Position numbers and translations under genes: made by a program. 23,358 nucleotides of DNA from a virus. Within the stretch, counting starts at the first letter, position 1, and every line of letters begins with the position of its first letter. The notes beneath the pieces were generated by a model. It was not told where the DNA came from and did no database searches. It saw only the letters and a list, made by a program, of their open reading frames with translations. Positions 1 to 5,740 of the stretch are shown piece by piece. The stretch spans positions 1-23,358 of the IMG/VR virus record IMGVR_UViG_3300027608_002354; one strand, given 5' to 3'.

Positions 1-45
1 TTCCATAGAACTTGTGAAGTTATTGAAGAAGACGCTGGTGGACAT
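1..45 (-). CDS. Neck protein gp14-like, N-terminal 15 codons only (runs off left edge)
   Basis: The minus strand reads ATG at 45-43 and stays open to the window edge, giving MSTSVFFNNFTSSME. From memory, marine T4-like gp14 neck proteins begin with a similar 'SVFFNNF' segment. The start is supported by a strong Shine-Dalgarno AGAGGA at 54-59 and by position directly after the gp13-like gene, as in T4 (13 then 14). In T4, gp13 and gp14 form the neck that closes the filled head and accepts the tail. Only 15 residues are visible, so the family call rests on this short match plus gene order. Confidence 0.65.
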   Translation of the reverse strand, partial: MSTSVFFNNFTSSME

Positions 46-134
46 TAAAGTTTTCCTCTAATCCATTCTGGACCAGGACATTCGGCTTTTCTTGTATTCT
101 TCAATCCGTTATTCCACCAAAAGGTATATTTCAA
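45..134 (-). CDS. Possible 29-codon ORF with WWNNG...CPGPEW motif, perhaps an endonuclease remnant
   Basis: In the 85-base gap between the gp13-like and gp14-like genes, one minus-strand frame reads FWWNNGLKNTRKAECPGPEW followed by IRGKL and a TAA. That TAA overlaps the gp14 ATG as TAATG, an arrangement used elsewhere in this cluster. The only start I find is TTG at 134-132, overlapping the gp13-like stop; the frame has stops further upstream. The aromatic WWNNG and CPGxEW pattern resembles a short motif I recall from phage homing-endonuclease-associated proteins and short marine-phage proteins, but I cannot search to confirm this. It may be a tiny leader gene, a remnant of an inserted endonuclease gene, or non-coding. 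Confidence 0.35.
   Translation of the reverse strand: MKYTFWWNNGLKNTRKAECPGPEWIRGKL
54..59 (-). promoter_or_regulatory. Ribosome-binding site of the gp14-like gene
   Basis: The minus strand reads AGAGGA nine bases upstream of the ATG at 45. It fixes the start of the truncated gp14-like gene and lies inside the 29-codon reading frame. Confidence 0.7.
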
Positions 135-871
135 CCTACTAGATCCATAACAGGAAGTGAGTAACTGCTAATCATCTTATCTTCTAAGTCTGTAATTTCA
201 GCAACAGCATCATTATAGATCTTCTCGCCATTAAACGTTAATCCGCCGGGAAGTTGCATACCAGTAAATTTAGTTAGATTAGAACCCCATTGGCGTTTAA
301 TCAAAGCGGTTGCATATCTCAACAGCCATTGATCTTTCCAGACGTCAACATATTCCGTTGGATCTATGATTTGATAAGCTTCAACAAGTAGATATTCATT
401 TGAAAGCGAGTTCCAATCCATGTCGATGTACAGACGATTCATATGGCGATTAAAACGTAGAAGTTGCTTACCGACCAACATCTCAGAAATCAATGAAAGA
501 TGTTCCATGACCATGTAATAAGGAACCATCGATACAGATGTAAGTGTATAGAGATCGTTTAGCGCAATCTGATAGCGAATATTGAATAGGTCATCTGAGC
601 GAATAGATGGATCGGCAATATTAAAAAGATTCACTGCACCGATTATATTATCTGGAACAGTAATATATTTGTTGGTTATATCTGTATTGGTGACTAAATG
701 CTTATAATAGATTTTCTCAGTACCATCAAAGTGATAGTCCCAATAATATCGTAAAGCATCATCGACGCGATCTTCTACTTGATCATCGTCAACATTGATT
801 TCAATAACTGGAGCACCTAGCCTTCTAAGACAATATGCTTTAAATTGATCTCGTGTAGTTGGAACAGCCAT
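131..871 (-). CDS. T4-like neck protein, gp13-like
   Basis: This 246-residue protein matches what I recall of the neck protein gp13 of marine T4-like phages: an N-terminal CLRRLGAPVIEINVDDDQ at residues 14-31, DALRYYWDYHFDG at 38-50, ALNDLYTLTS at 103-112, a central LIKRQWGSNLTKFTG at 190-204, and a C-terminus ending SYSLPVMDLVG. In T4, gp13 acts with gp14 at the head-tail junction. The reading frame opens at a TTG (883), but ATG at 871 is the better start: GGAG at 878-881 is well placed and the TTG is part of that TTGGAG. A T4-type late promoter lies about 30 bases upstream. Identification is strong as a neck component; the exact T4 numbering (13 versus 14) rests on memory and gene order. 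Confidence 0.85.
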   Translation of the reverse strand: MAVPTTRDQFKAYCLRRLGAPVIEINVDDDQVEDRVDDALRYYWDYHFDGTEKIYYKHLVTNTDITNKYITVPDNIIGAVNLFNIADPSIRSDDLFNIRYQIALNDLYTLTSVSMVPYYMVMEHLSLISEMLVGKQLLRFNRHMNRLYIDMDWNSLSNEYLLVEAYQIIDPTEYVDVWKDQWLLRYATALIKRQWGSNLTKFTGMQLPGGLTFNGEKIYNDAVAEITDLEDKMISSYSLPVMDLVG

Positions 872-877
872 GTAAAT

Positions 878-881
878 CTCC
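878..881 (-). promoter_or_regulatory. Ribosome-binding site deciding the gp13-like start
   Basis: GGAG sits six bases upstream of the ATG at 871. The nearby in-frame TTG at 883 overlaps this site and is therefore unlikely to be the true start. Confidence 0.7.
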
Positions 882-899
882 AAAAAAGACTTTATTGAG

Positions 900-907
900 T
901 ATTTATA
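900..907 (-). promoter_or_regulatory. T4-type late promoter (TATAAATA) before the neck genes
   Basis: The minus strand carries an exact TATAAATA, the consensus of T4 late promoters recognised by the gp55 sigma-like factor. It lies 28 bases upstream of the gp13-like ATG in the longest non-coding gap of the window, immediately before a late structural gene. Function is inferred from consensus and position. Confidence 0.7.
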
Positions 908-966
908 ATGATCATACTTTTATCTATATAGAATAGCCACTTTTCAACGTATTTTATTTCATTCTT

Positions 967-981
967 GCATATAGTATATGC
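967..981 (-). other. Imperfect inverted repeat after the last glycan-island gene
   Basis: The 124-base gap 872-995 contains GCATATA-G-TATATGC (plus strand), an almost perfect palindrome flanked by CTT and, after a two-base GC bulge, AAG. It sits 15 bases past the stop codon of the gene at 996-2186 and before the late promoter. There is no U-tract on the minus-strand RNA, so it is not a typical intrinsic terminator. It could be an mRNA-stabilising hairpin or a protein-binding site. Confidence 0.3.
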
Positions 982-995
982 GCAAGTTGTACCAA

Positions 996-2186
996 TTATC
1001 TATCCTCCAAAAGCTTTATTGCAAGCTCTCTAGCTTGCTCAACAATATTATCCCACCTGCCACATTCTGTTTGTCTAATACACCAGGCATTTTCGTACCA
1101 ATCACTCTTACCAACCTGATCAACAGAGCACCATGTAAAATAATCCGACATATTGTTTAAAGCAATTACTTTTTTCCCAAGAGCCCCTGCTGCATGCGAA
1201 AGACTGGTACAAGCAGTAACAATTAGATCACATGAATCAATAATAGCAAGCGTGTCTTCCCATGTTTCAATTTTTGGGTAGGTTATATTTTCATTTGCCT
1301 CTATAACGTCCTTTTGAATATTAACTAGTTCACCTAGATCTTTTAAACTATCAACAAGCATTTTTAAAGGAATAATTCTCATATGAATTTCAGGATGGGT
1401 AATATCACCAGTATTATTAATACCAATTCGAATTTTATTTCCTACTTTCTTAAGTGATTTATTAGATGTGAGGTATGTGAGTGGTTCAGGGTCATTGCTT
1501 TTTAAAAGATAAGGAAGACTCATACAAGGTACTAGATAGTCACATTGTTGTCCATTATACTTCTCAATATTAAATACTCTACATATAACATCATCAATAA
1601 AAATTTTATGAGGATGATAAACAACTTTACCGCAATGTTTTTTAAGTTCTGGTATCCATCTTGCAAAAATTATTTCATCCCCGCATCCGCTTTCACCGCA
1701 AACTAGTAAGGTTTTATTAGTATCAATCCCGTCCCAAACAGGAAGGCCGGGTGGAGTATTATTCCACCAGTAGACACCATTTCTTGCTTTTTCTGTAACT
1801 TCAAAAGCTTCTCTAAATTTACCTGTCTTATGTAAATACCACCCATGAAAAAGATATTTCTCACTCCTTTCCGGTAAATCAGATATCATTCTCAAAAAAT
1901 CATTATATCTTCCTAGTAATCGCATAAATTGAATTTTATCTCTTGTATGCTCCCAGCCAATTTCATATTTAAGTTCTTCAAGCTTTAATAAAAATTGATA
2001 TGCCTTCTCAATATCAGTACTTAAAAAATAACACATTTTAGCATTATCAATCAGTTCTTTTATTATTCCTGGCTGATCTTTTGGGGCTAATTCAATACAG
2101 CAAGAAAGCAAATCTCCCGCTTCTCTATATTTTTTATTCGTGTAAAGAAAGTGACTTACATTATTAATTTGTTCACCAATATTCAT
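996..2186 (-). CDS. TPR-like plus heptosyltransferase-like (GT9-type) protein
   Basis: A 396-residue protein. Residues 1-135 are helical and TPR-like (for example YLFHGWYLHKTGKFREAFEV at 111-130). Residues 158-390 resemble the ADP-heptose:LPS heptosyltransferase fold (GT9): GESGCGDEIIFARW at 164-177 matches the glycine-rich 'G-GD-I' loop, and CDLIVTACTSLSHAAGALGK at 319-338 matches the family's C-terminal segment. It is clearly paralogous to the N-terminal two thirds of the gene at 3484-5202, including a W-E-D-T motif shortly before the CTS segment. It ends the four-gene glycan island, seven bases after the methyltransferase gene. It probably transfers a sugar to an unknown acceptor such as a phage fibre, host lipopolysaccharide or another glycan. 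The TPR-GT9 architecture supports a protein acceptor but does not prove it. Confidence 0.7.
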   Translation of the reverse strand: MNIGEQINNVSHFLYTNKKYREAGDLLSCCIELAPKDQPGIIKELIDNAKMCYFLSTDIEKAYQFLLKLEELKYEIGWEHTRDKIQFMRLLGRYNDFLRMISDLPERSEKYLFHGWYLHKTGKFREAFEVTEKARNGVYWWNNTPPGLPVWDGIDTNKTLLVCGESGCGDEIIFARWIPELKKHCGKVVYHPHKIFIDDVICRVFNIEKYNGQQCDYLVPCMSLPYLLKSNDPEPLTYLTSNKSLKKVGNKIRIGINNTGDITHPEIHMRIIPLKMLVDSLKDLGELVNIQKDVIEANENITYPKIETWEDTLAIIDSCDLIVTACTSLSHAAGALGKKVIALNNMSDYFTWCSVDQVGKSDWYENAWCIRQTECGRWDNIVEQARELAIKLLEDR

Positions 2187-2193
2187 AATAAAC

Positions 2194-2793
2194 CTATAAT
2201 TTTATAAAGGCGGTTTGGCTCATATCCGGTATATGAACAATATTCAACTTATGCCAATTGCATTGTATAAAGGCATCAACAGCCATCTTTGGAGACATTT
2301 GTGCTGAAGTGGTTCCATTTTGATCAGTGTATTTCCAGACAGAAGCATCATCACATAAAATCACACCACCCTTAACAAGTATTTTCCAGGACAAAACAAG
2401 ATCAGTTAATACTTCGCTTGCTCTATGGTCTCCATCAATATAGATAAGCTCCGCCTTGACCTCATTATTGATTAAATCCATCAAAGCAAATTCACTATGC
2501 TTTCTCATATACTCAACATTTTTATTTTTACATTCTTGTATATTGTGTATAAAATTTTTATGCACCAAATTTAAATCATCTGGAAGGTCTATACTACTGG
2601 CATGAGGATCAATAGCATAAATTTTTAAATTTTTATTATACTTGGTTAGCTCATCACTAACCCAAAACGTTGTTGACCCTTCAAAAACACCTACTTCAAC
2701 AATAGTGTTAGGTACTCCATACGTGTTAATAAGATGGCTAATGTTTACACAGGCCCCTCTACCACAATTAAAATCCATCGTAAATTTATACAT
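2194..2793 (-). CDS. Class I SAM-dependent methyltransferase (Methyltransf_24-like)
   Basis: A 199-residue protein with a class I methyltransferase pattern: motif I VEVGVFEGSTTFW at residues 32-44, an acidic strand end AIDPHAS at 60-66, LIYIDGDHRASEVLTDL at 116-132 and KGGVILCDDASVW at 141-153. The 'YIDGDH' and 'GG-I-DD' motifs are typical of the Methyltransf_24 family and of related enzymes near polysaccharide gene clusters. Its ATG overlaps the TAA of the preceding GT25-like gene (TAATG at 2791-2795), so the two are probably translationally coupled. It likely methylates a sugar or a glycan intermediate made by the neighbouring glycosyltransferases; the substrate is unknown. Confidence 0.7.
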   Translation of the reverse strand: MYKFTMDFNCGRGACVNISHLINTYGVPNTIVEVGVFEGSTTFWVSDELTKYNKNLKIYAIDPHASSIDLPDDLNLVHKNFIHNIQECKNKNVEYMRKHSEFALMDLINNEVKAELIYIDGDHRASEVLTDLVLSWKILVKGGVILCDDASVWKYTDQNGTTSAQMSPKMAVDAFIQCNWHKLNIVHIPDMSQTAFIKL

Positions 2794-3530
2794 TACACTT
2801 CCAAATTACTATTTAATTTTGTTGAACGGCCTGTATCCGGTCTTTTGTTAATAGTGTTTTCTAATTCTGAATCATCAAAAGCATATAATCCTTGATGAGT
2901 AATATTGAATAAATCAGCTCTCATCATAATATCTAACGGAGCACAAATTCCAAATTTGATAACGTGAGCAATAAGATTTTTTGCTACCATAGGATCAATT
3001 GAATATGCATGAGCTCTACAAATAAAAAGATAATTTGGACCTTCGGATGCATGGGGAGGAATTGGATAAATTTTCCAATCTTTTTTTGCCCACTCACGAC
3101 CTCCGAGATATACGATTGAGTTTAAATGTCCATGATGTTCAAATTTTCTCACCATAATAGCATCATGTTCAAGTACAACAATTGGGGAGTCTATCAGTAC
3201 ACATTTTACCCACAAACTTATATGACTCAGTGCGCATGCAAGTTCCGTTCTTGTCAAATAATGGTCAGTGACTTTTAACATTTTCATTATATCACTATTC
3301 TTTGAATGACCGGGTATATCTATAGTACCTTGTGTGCCATCAAAAGCATCCCAAACAGTAAAGGGCATTTCTACCTTTCTGCACGATTCTTGGCATCTTC
3401 TAGAATAGTTTTCTGAAACAGAATTATTTTTCAGTGTAATAATATAAGATTGTTCAACATTAATATTATGTGAGTAAAATAAACTATTTCTTGTTGAGGA
3501 TTGACTCAACTGCTCGTCTAAATTCATCAT
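2793..3530 (-). CDS. Glycosyltransferase family 25-like protein (LPS-type)
   Basis: A 245-residue protein with GT25 hallmarks: the N-terminal strand SYIITLKNN at residues 28-36, RTELACALSHISLW at 94-107, VVLEHDAIM at 118-126 (the family's E-D/D-x-D-type metal-binding site), and the late segment HAYSIDP at 174-180. GT25 enzymes transfer galactose or glucose in lipopolysaccharide or protein glycosylation. The reading frame opens with TTG at 3536, but GGGAAG at 3539-3544 favours the ATG at 3530 (a second ATG follows at once). This makes the gene overlap the end of the upstream GT9/methyltransferase gene by 47 bases, longer than the other overlaps here. The 'EHD' arrangement, in place of the more usual 'EDD', is a small deviation. 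Confidence 0.7.
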   Translation of the reverse strand: MMNLDEQLSQSSTRNSLFYSHNINVEQSYIITLKNNSVSENYSRRCQESCRKVEMPFTVWDAFDGTQGTIDIPGHSKNSDIMKMLKVTDHYLTRTELACALSHISLWVKCVLIDSPIVVLEHDAIMVRKFEHHGHLNSIVYLGGREWAKKDWKIYPIPPHASEGPNYLFICRAHAYSIDPMVAKNLIAHVIKFGICAPLDIMMRADLFNITHQGLYAFDDSELENTINKRPDTGRSTKLNSNLEV

Positions 3531-5202
3531 TATCAATTCTTCCCGGTTTATGAACCTGTATTAAGATTCTTGTAGCAGAAGCAACATTATTAAGATGGTT
3601 AAGTGTGTAGACTAATTCTTCTTCACTAATTTCACCTTTCTTTATTTTTTCCTTAAATGGGTGAGTATATTCAAACTGCAAATCACAAATTTCTATATCA
3701 ACATCATTTTCAAAAGATAGAAATGAATCAGGCTCACCACTCTGAATCTTTTCAATTTGAATTTTCTTATTGAACAAATTAAACATTCTAGGTGTAATTT
3801 GTTTTTTATGAGTAGGATCATCTACCGAAACATCACATCTCCAATGCGGTACTTGAATTTCCCATATTGCACCGTTATAACTTACTCTATACATCTCTTT
3901 AATTAGTTTAACAAAGTCACAATCAAGATGTTCAAGCACATCTTTAGCAATTATATGATCAAATTCATTATCAGACCAAGGAAATGGCAGCACGCTCAGA
4001 TCAACTCGTTGATCAGGTTTAACATAATCAGCTTTATCAACATTAAGAAACCCATTAAACTTCTTTAATCCACAACCAATATTGAGTCTTTTTATAATTC
4101 TGTCCTCATTTGGTTGATTAATATATTTGAGATTAAACTTTTTTTCAAGATGTGTATATAAAGATTGAAAAGTATCATTCCAATTTGATGGATCTTGTTG
4201 TCTAAAAATTTTTACACAATCATAATACGGTGTTGTTGTGCTATCGGGTGATTTGTATGTCCAAGTATGATAAGGAAGAATCGGAACAATAACCCATGTT
4301 TCTTTACCCATGGCGGCTGCAAGATGGGCAATACTTGTGCATGAGGAAATAATAATGTCCATATTTGCAATTGCTGCCACTGTATCTTCCCATGACAGTA
4401 GAAAATGCTGCAAGTCTATTATACTTTCTGGAAGAGCAATAGTGTTATGATCTCTCTGTAAGCTATAAATTTGCAGCTCATCATACTTGCTCAAATTAGT
4501 AATAAACTTTTCAGGAAAACGTCTAAACTGTTGATGCTCAAACTTTGGATTACCTGCCCAACGAATACCCACTTTAACTTTATCACTTTTAATAAGCGAT
4601 TTCCAAATTTCAACAGATTCTGTTTTTGGTGTTATATACGGCTTTGATAAGAAATTTTGAAAAGTATGCCCAGCAACCCATCCAGATGAAAATCCAGGAA
4701 TCCAATAATCGTGGTTAACAGTATGAGCTTGATTTCTAAGAATTACACCATCAACGCCTTCTATTCTTGAAAATAGCGACATCAGTTCTGGTGCAGCTGC
4801 AATATATACATAGCTTGCACCTTGGTTCTTAAAACTAGTTGCAAATCTTGCATGAATAATTTCATCACCAAAACCACCTTCTAGTGAGAGAATGATGGAT
4901 TTGCCTTTTATAGAATGAATGTCCGGATTAAAAATAGGTGCATTTGTTCTTAGTGGTGGGGAACCATAAACATTTAAAAACCTACCGTGCTCAAGTAGCT
5001 TCGCACCGGCCTGATAATCACCCTCTTGAATAAGAAACCACCCACGATTAAAACTATGACGAAACCAAATATCCTCTGTATTTGTACCTTTTGCATCTAG
5101 AATTTTTGTTGGGCCTTGTAATTCTAACTTATCTGAAATTGCTCTTGCTTCTTCATGTTTCCCATCAAGTTGTAATTTTAACATCAAATCAATATCATGC
5201 AT
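3484..5202 (-). CDS. Fusion: TPR-like, GT9-type glycosyltransferase and C-terminal methyltransferase
   Basis: A 572-residue three-part protein. Residues 1-95 are helical, with FNRGWFLIQEGDYQAGAKLL at 51-70 resembling a TPR repeat. Residues 102-350 are heptosyltransferase-like (GT9): SLEGGFGDEIIHARF at 106-120 and MDIIISSCTSIAHLAAAMGK at 281-300. Residues 372-550 form a class I methyltransferase: LNIGCG at 373-378, LPFPWSDNEFDHI at 405-417 and KDVLEHLDCDFVKLIKEMYR at 420-439. Its N-terminal two parts are paralogous to the gene at 996-2186, so a duplication followed by gain or loss of the methyltransferase is likely. The frame opens at TTG 5214, but GGAG at 5209-5212 points to ATG 5202. It is the first gene of the glycan island, directly after the fibre chaperone. 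The acceptor and sugar cannot be read from the sequence. Confidence 0.75.
   Translation of the reverse strand: MHDIDLMLKLQLDGKHEEARAISDKLELQGPTKILDAKGTNTEDIWFRHSFNRGWFLIQEGDYQAGAKLLEHGRFLNVYGSPPLRTNAPIFNPDIHSIKGKSIILSLEGGFGDEIIHARFATSFKNQGASYVYIAAAPELMSLFSRIEGVDGVILRNQAHTVNHDYWIPGFSSGWVAGHTFQNFLSKPYITPKTESVEIWKSLIKSDKVKVGIRWAGNPKFEHQQFRRFPEKFITNLSKYDELQIYSLQRDHNTIALPESIIDLQHFLLSWEDTVAAIANMDIIISSCTSIAHLAAAMGKETWVIVPILPYHTWTYKSPDSTTTPYYDCVKIFRQQDPSNWNDTFQSLYTHLEKKFNLKYINQPNEDRIIKRLNIGCGLKKFNGFLNVDKADYVKPDQRVDLSVLPFPWSDNEFDHIIAKDVLEHLDCDFVKLIKEMYRVSYNGAIWEIQVPHWRCDVSVDDPTHKKQITPRMFNLFNKKIQIEKIQSGEPDSFLSFENDVDIEICDLQFEYTHPFKEKIKKGEISEEELVYTLNHLNNVASATRILIQVHKPGRIDNDEFRRAVESILNKK
3539..3544 (-). 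promoter_or_regulatory. Ribosome-binding site of the GT25-like gene
   Basis: GGGAAG lies eight bases upstream of the ATG at 3530, within the coding region of the upstream gene. It supports the overlapping start. Confidence 0.5.
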
Positions 5203-5208
5203 ATTATT

Positions 5209-5212
5209 CTCC
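5209..5212 (-). promoter_or_regulatory. Ribosome-binding site deciding the start at 5202
   Basis: GGAG is followed by AATAAT and then ATG on the minus strand. The upstream TTG at 5214 overlaps the site, as at the gp13-like gene. Confidence 0.6.
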
Positions 5213-5219
5213 AAAATTT

Positions 5220-5720
5220 TTAACTAATAAAATATGGCCACTCAATATTAAACGGATCATTTTGTTTTGTTATATCTGCAAGTGCCTGCATATAAGTATC
5301 TAGGCTCTCTAAAGTATCAGTGGATGGTACACCTAATCTTTTTTCTCTTTCATATCTCGAATAATGCCAATCAAAATCATTCATCATTTGATTGCGCTGT
5401 ATTCTTATTTCTTCCCATTTTATCATTTTTAAGTATTCAGGGTCTGGTTCCGGTGGGGGTGCGGCCGGCGGTGGTAATTCTACTATCTTAAAAGATTCAT
5501 ACACTTGGCCATTTTCAATATAATGGTATGGGATGTCTATTCTATGCGTATTTGAATTATAATCAGGCGGTGTCTTTATTAATTTAAACCAGCCAAGTAA
5601 ATTAAGATAGTTCCAATCATTTTCAAGAGCACGAAAATTACTAATGTTTCTCCAATTCTCAGGGAGAAAATCGTATACACTTTGAACTTCATTATTTTCT
5701 ATAAAAGCGTAATTAGCCAT
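5220..5720 (-). CDS. Tail-fibre assembly chaperone-like protein
   Basis: A 166-residue protein. The N-terminal part, with VYDFLPENWRNISNF at residues 15-29 and LLGWFKL at 41-47, resembles short marine myovirus proteins beginning with a 'YD-LP-WRNIS...LGW' pattern. A proline-rich linker, ELPPPAAPPPEPDPEY, lies at 81-96. The C-terminal part, RIQRNQMMNDFDWHYSRYE at 106-124 and DTYMQALADIT at 141-151 ending in NIEWP, follows the 'RN-LL--sDW ... Y--aLrdi' pattern of phage tail-fibre assembly chaperones (Phage_TAC / DUF4376-like). Chaperones of this kind help a fibre fold or trimerise and are usually encoded just after their client. The client here would be the RCC1-repeat protein, whose gene ends 20 bases upstream. 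No cysteines or membrane segments are visible. Confidence 0.7.
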   Translation of the reverse strand: MANYAFIENNEVQSVYDFLPENWRNISNFRALENDWNYLNLLGWFKLIKTPPDYNSNTHRIDIPYHYIENGQVYESFKIVELPPPAAPPPEPDPEYLKMIKWEEIRIQRNQMMNDFDWHYSRYEREKRLGVPSTDTLESLDTYMQALADITKQNDPFNIEWPYFIS

Positions 5721-5740
5721 TTAAAATTTCCAAATTACTA

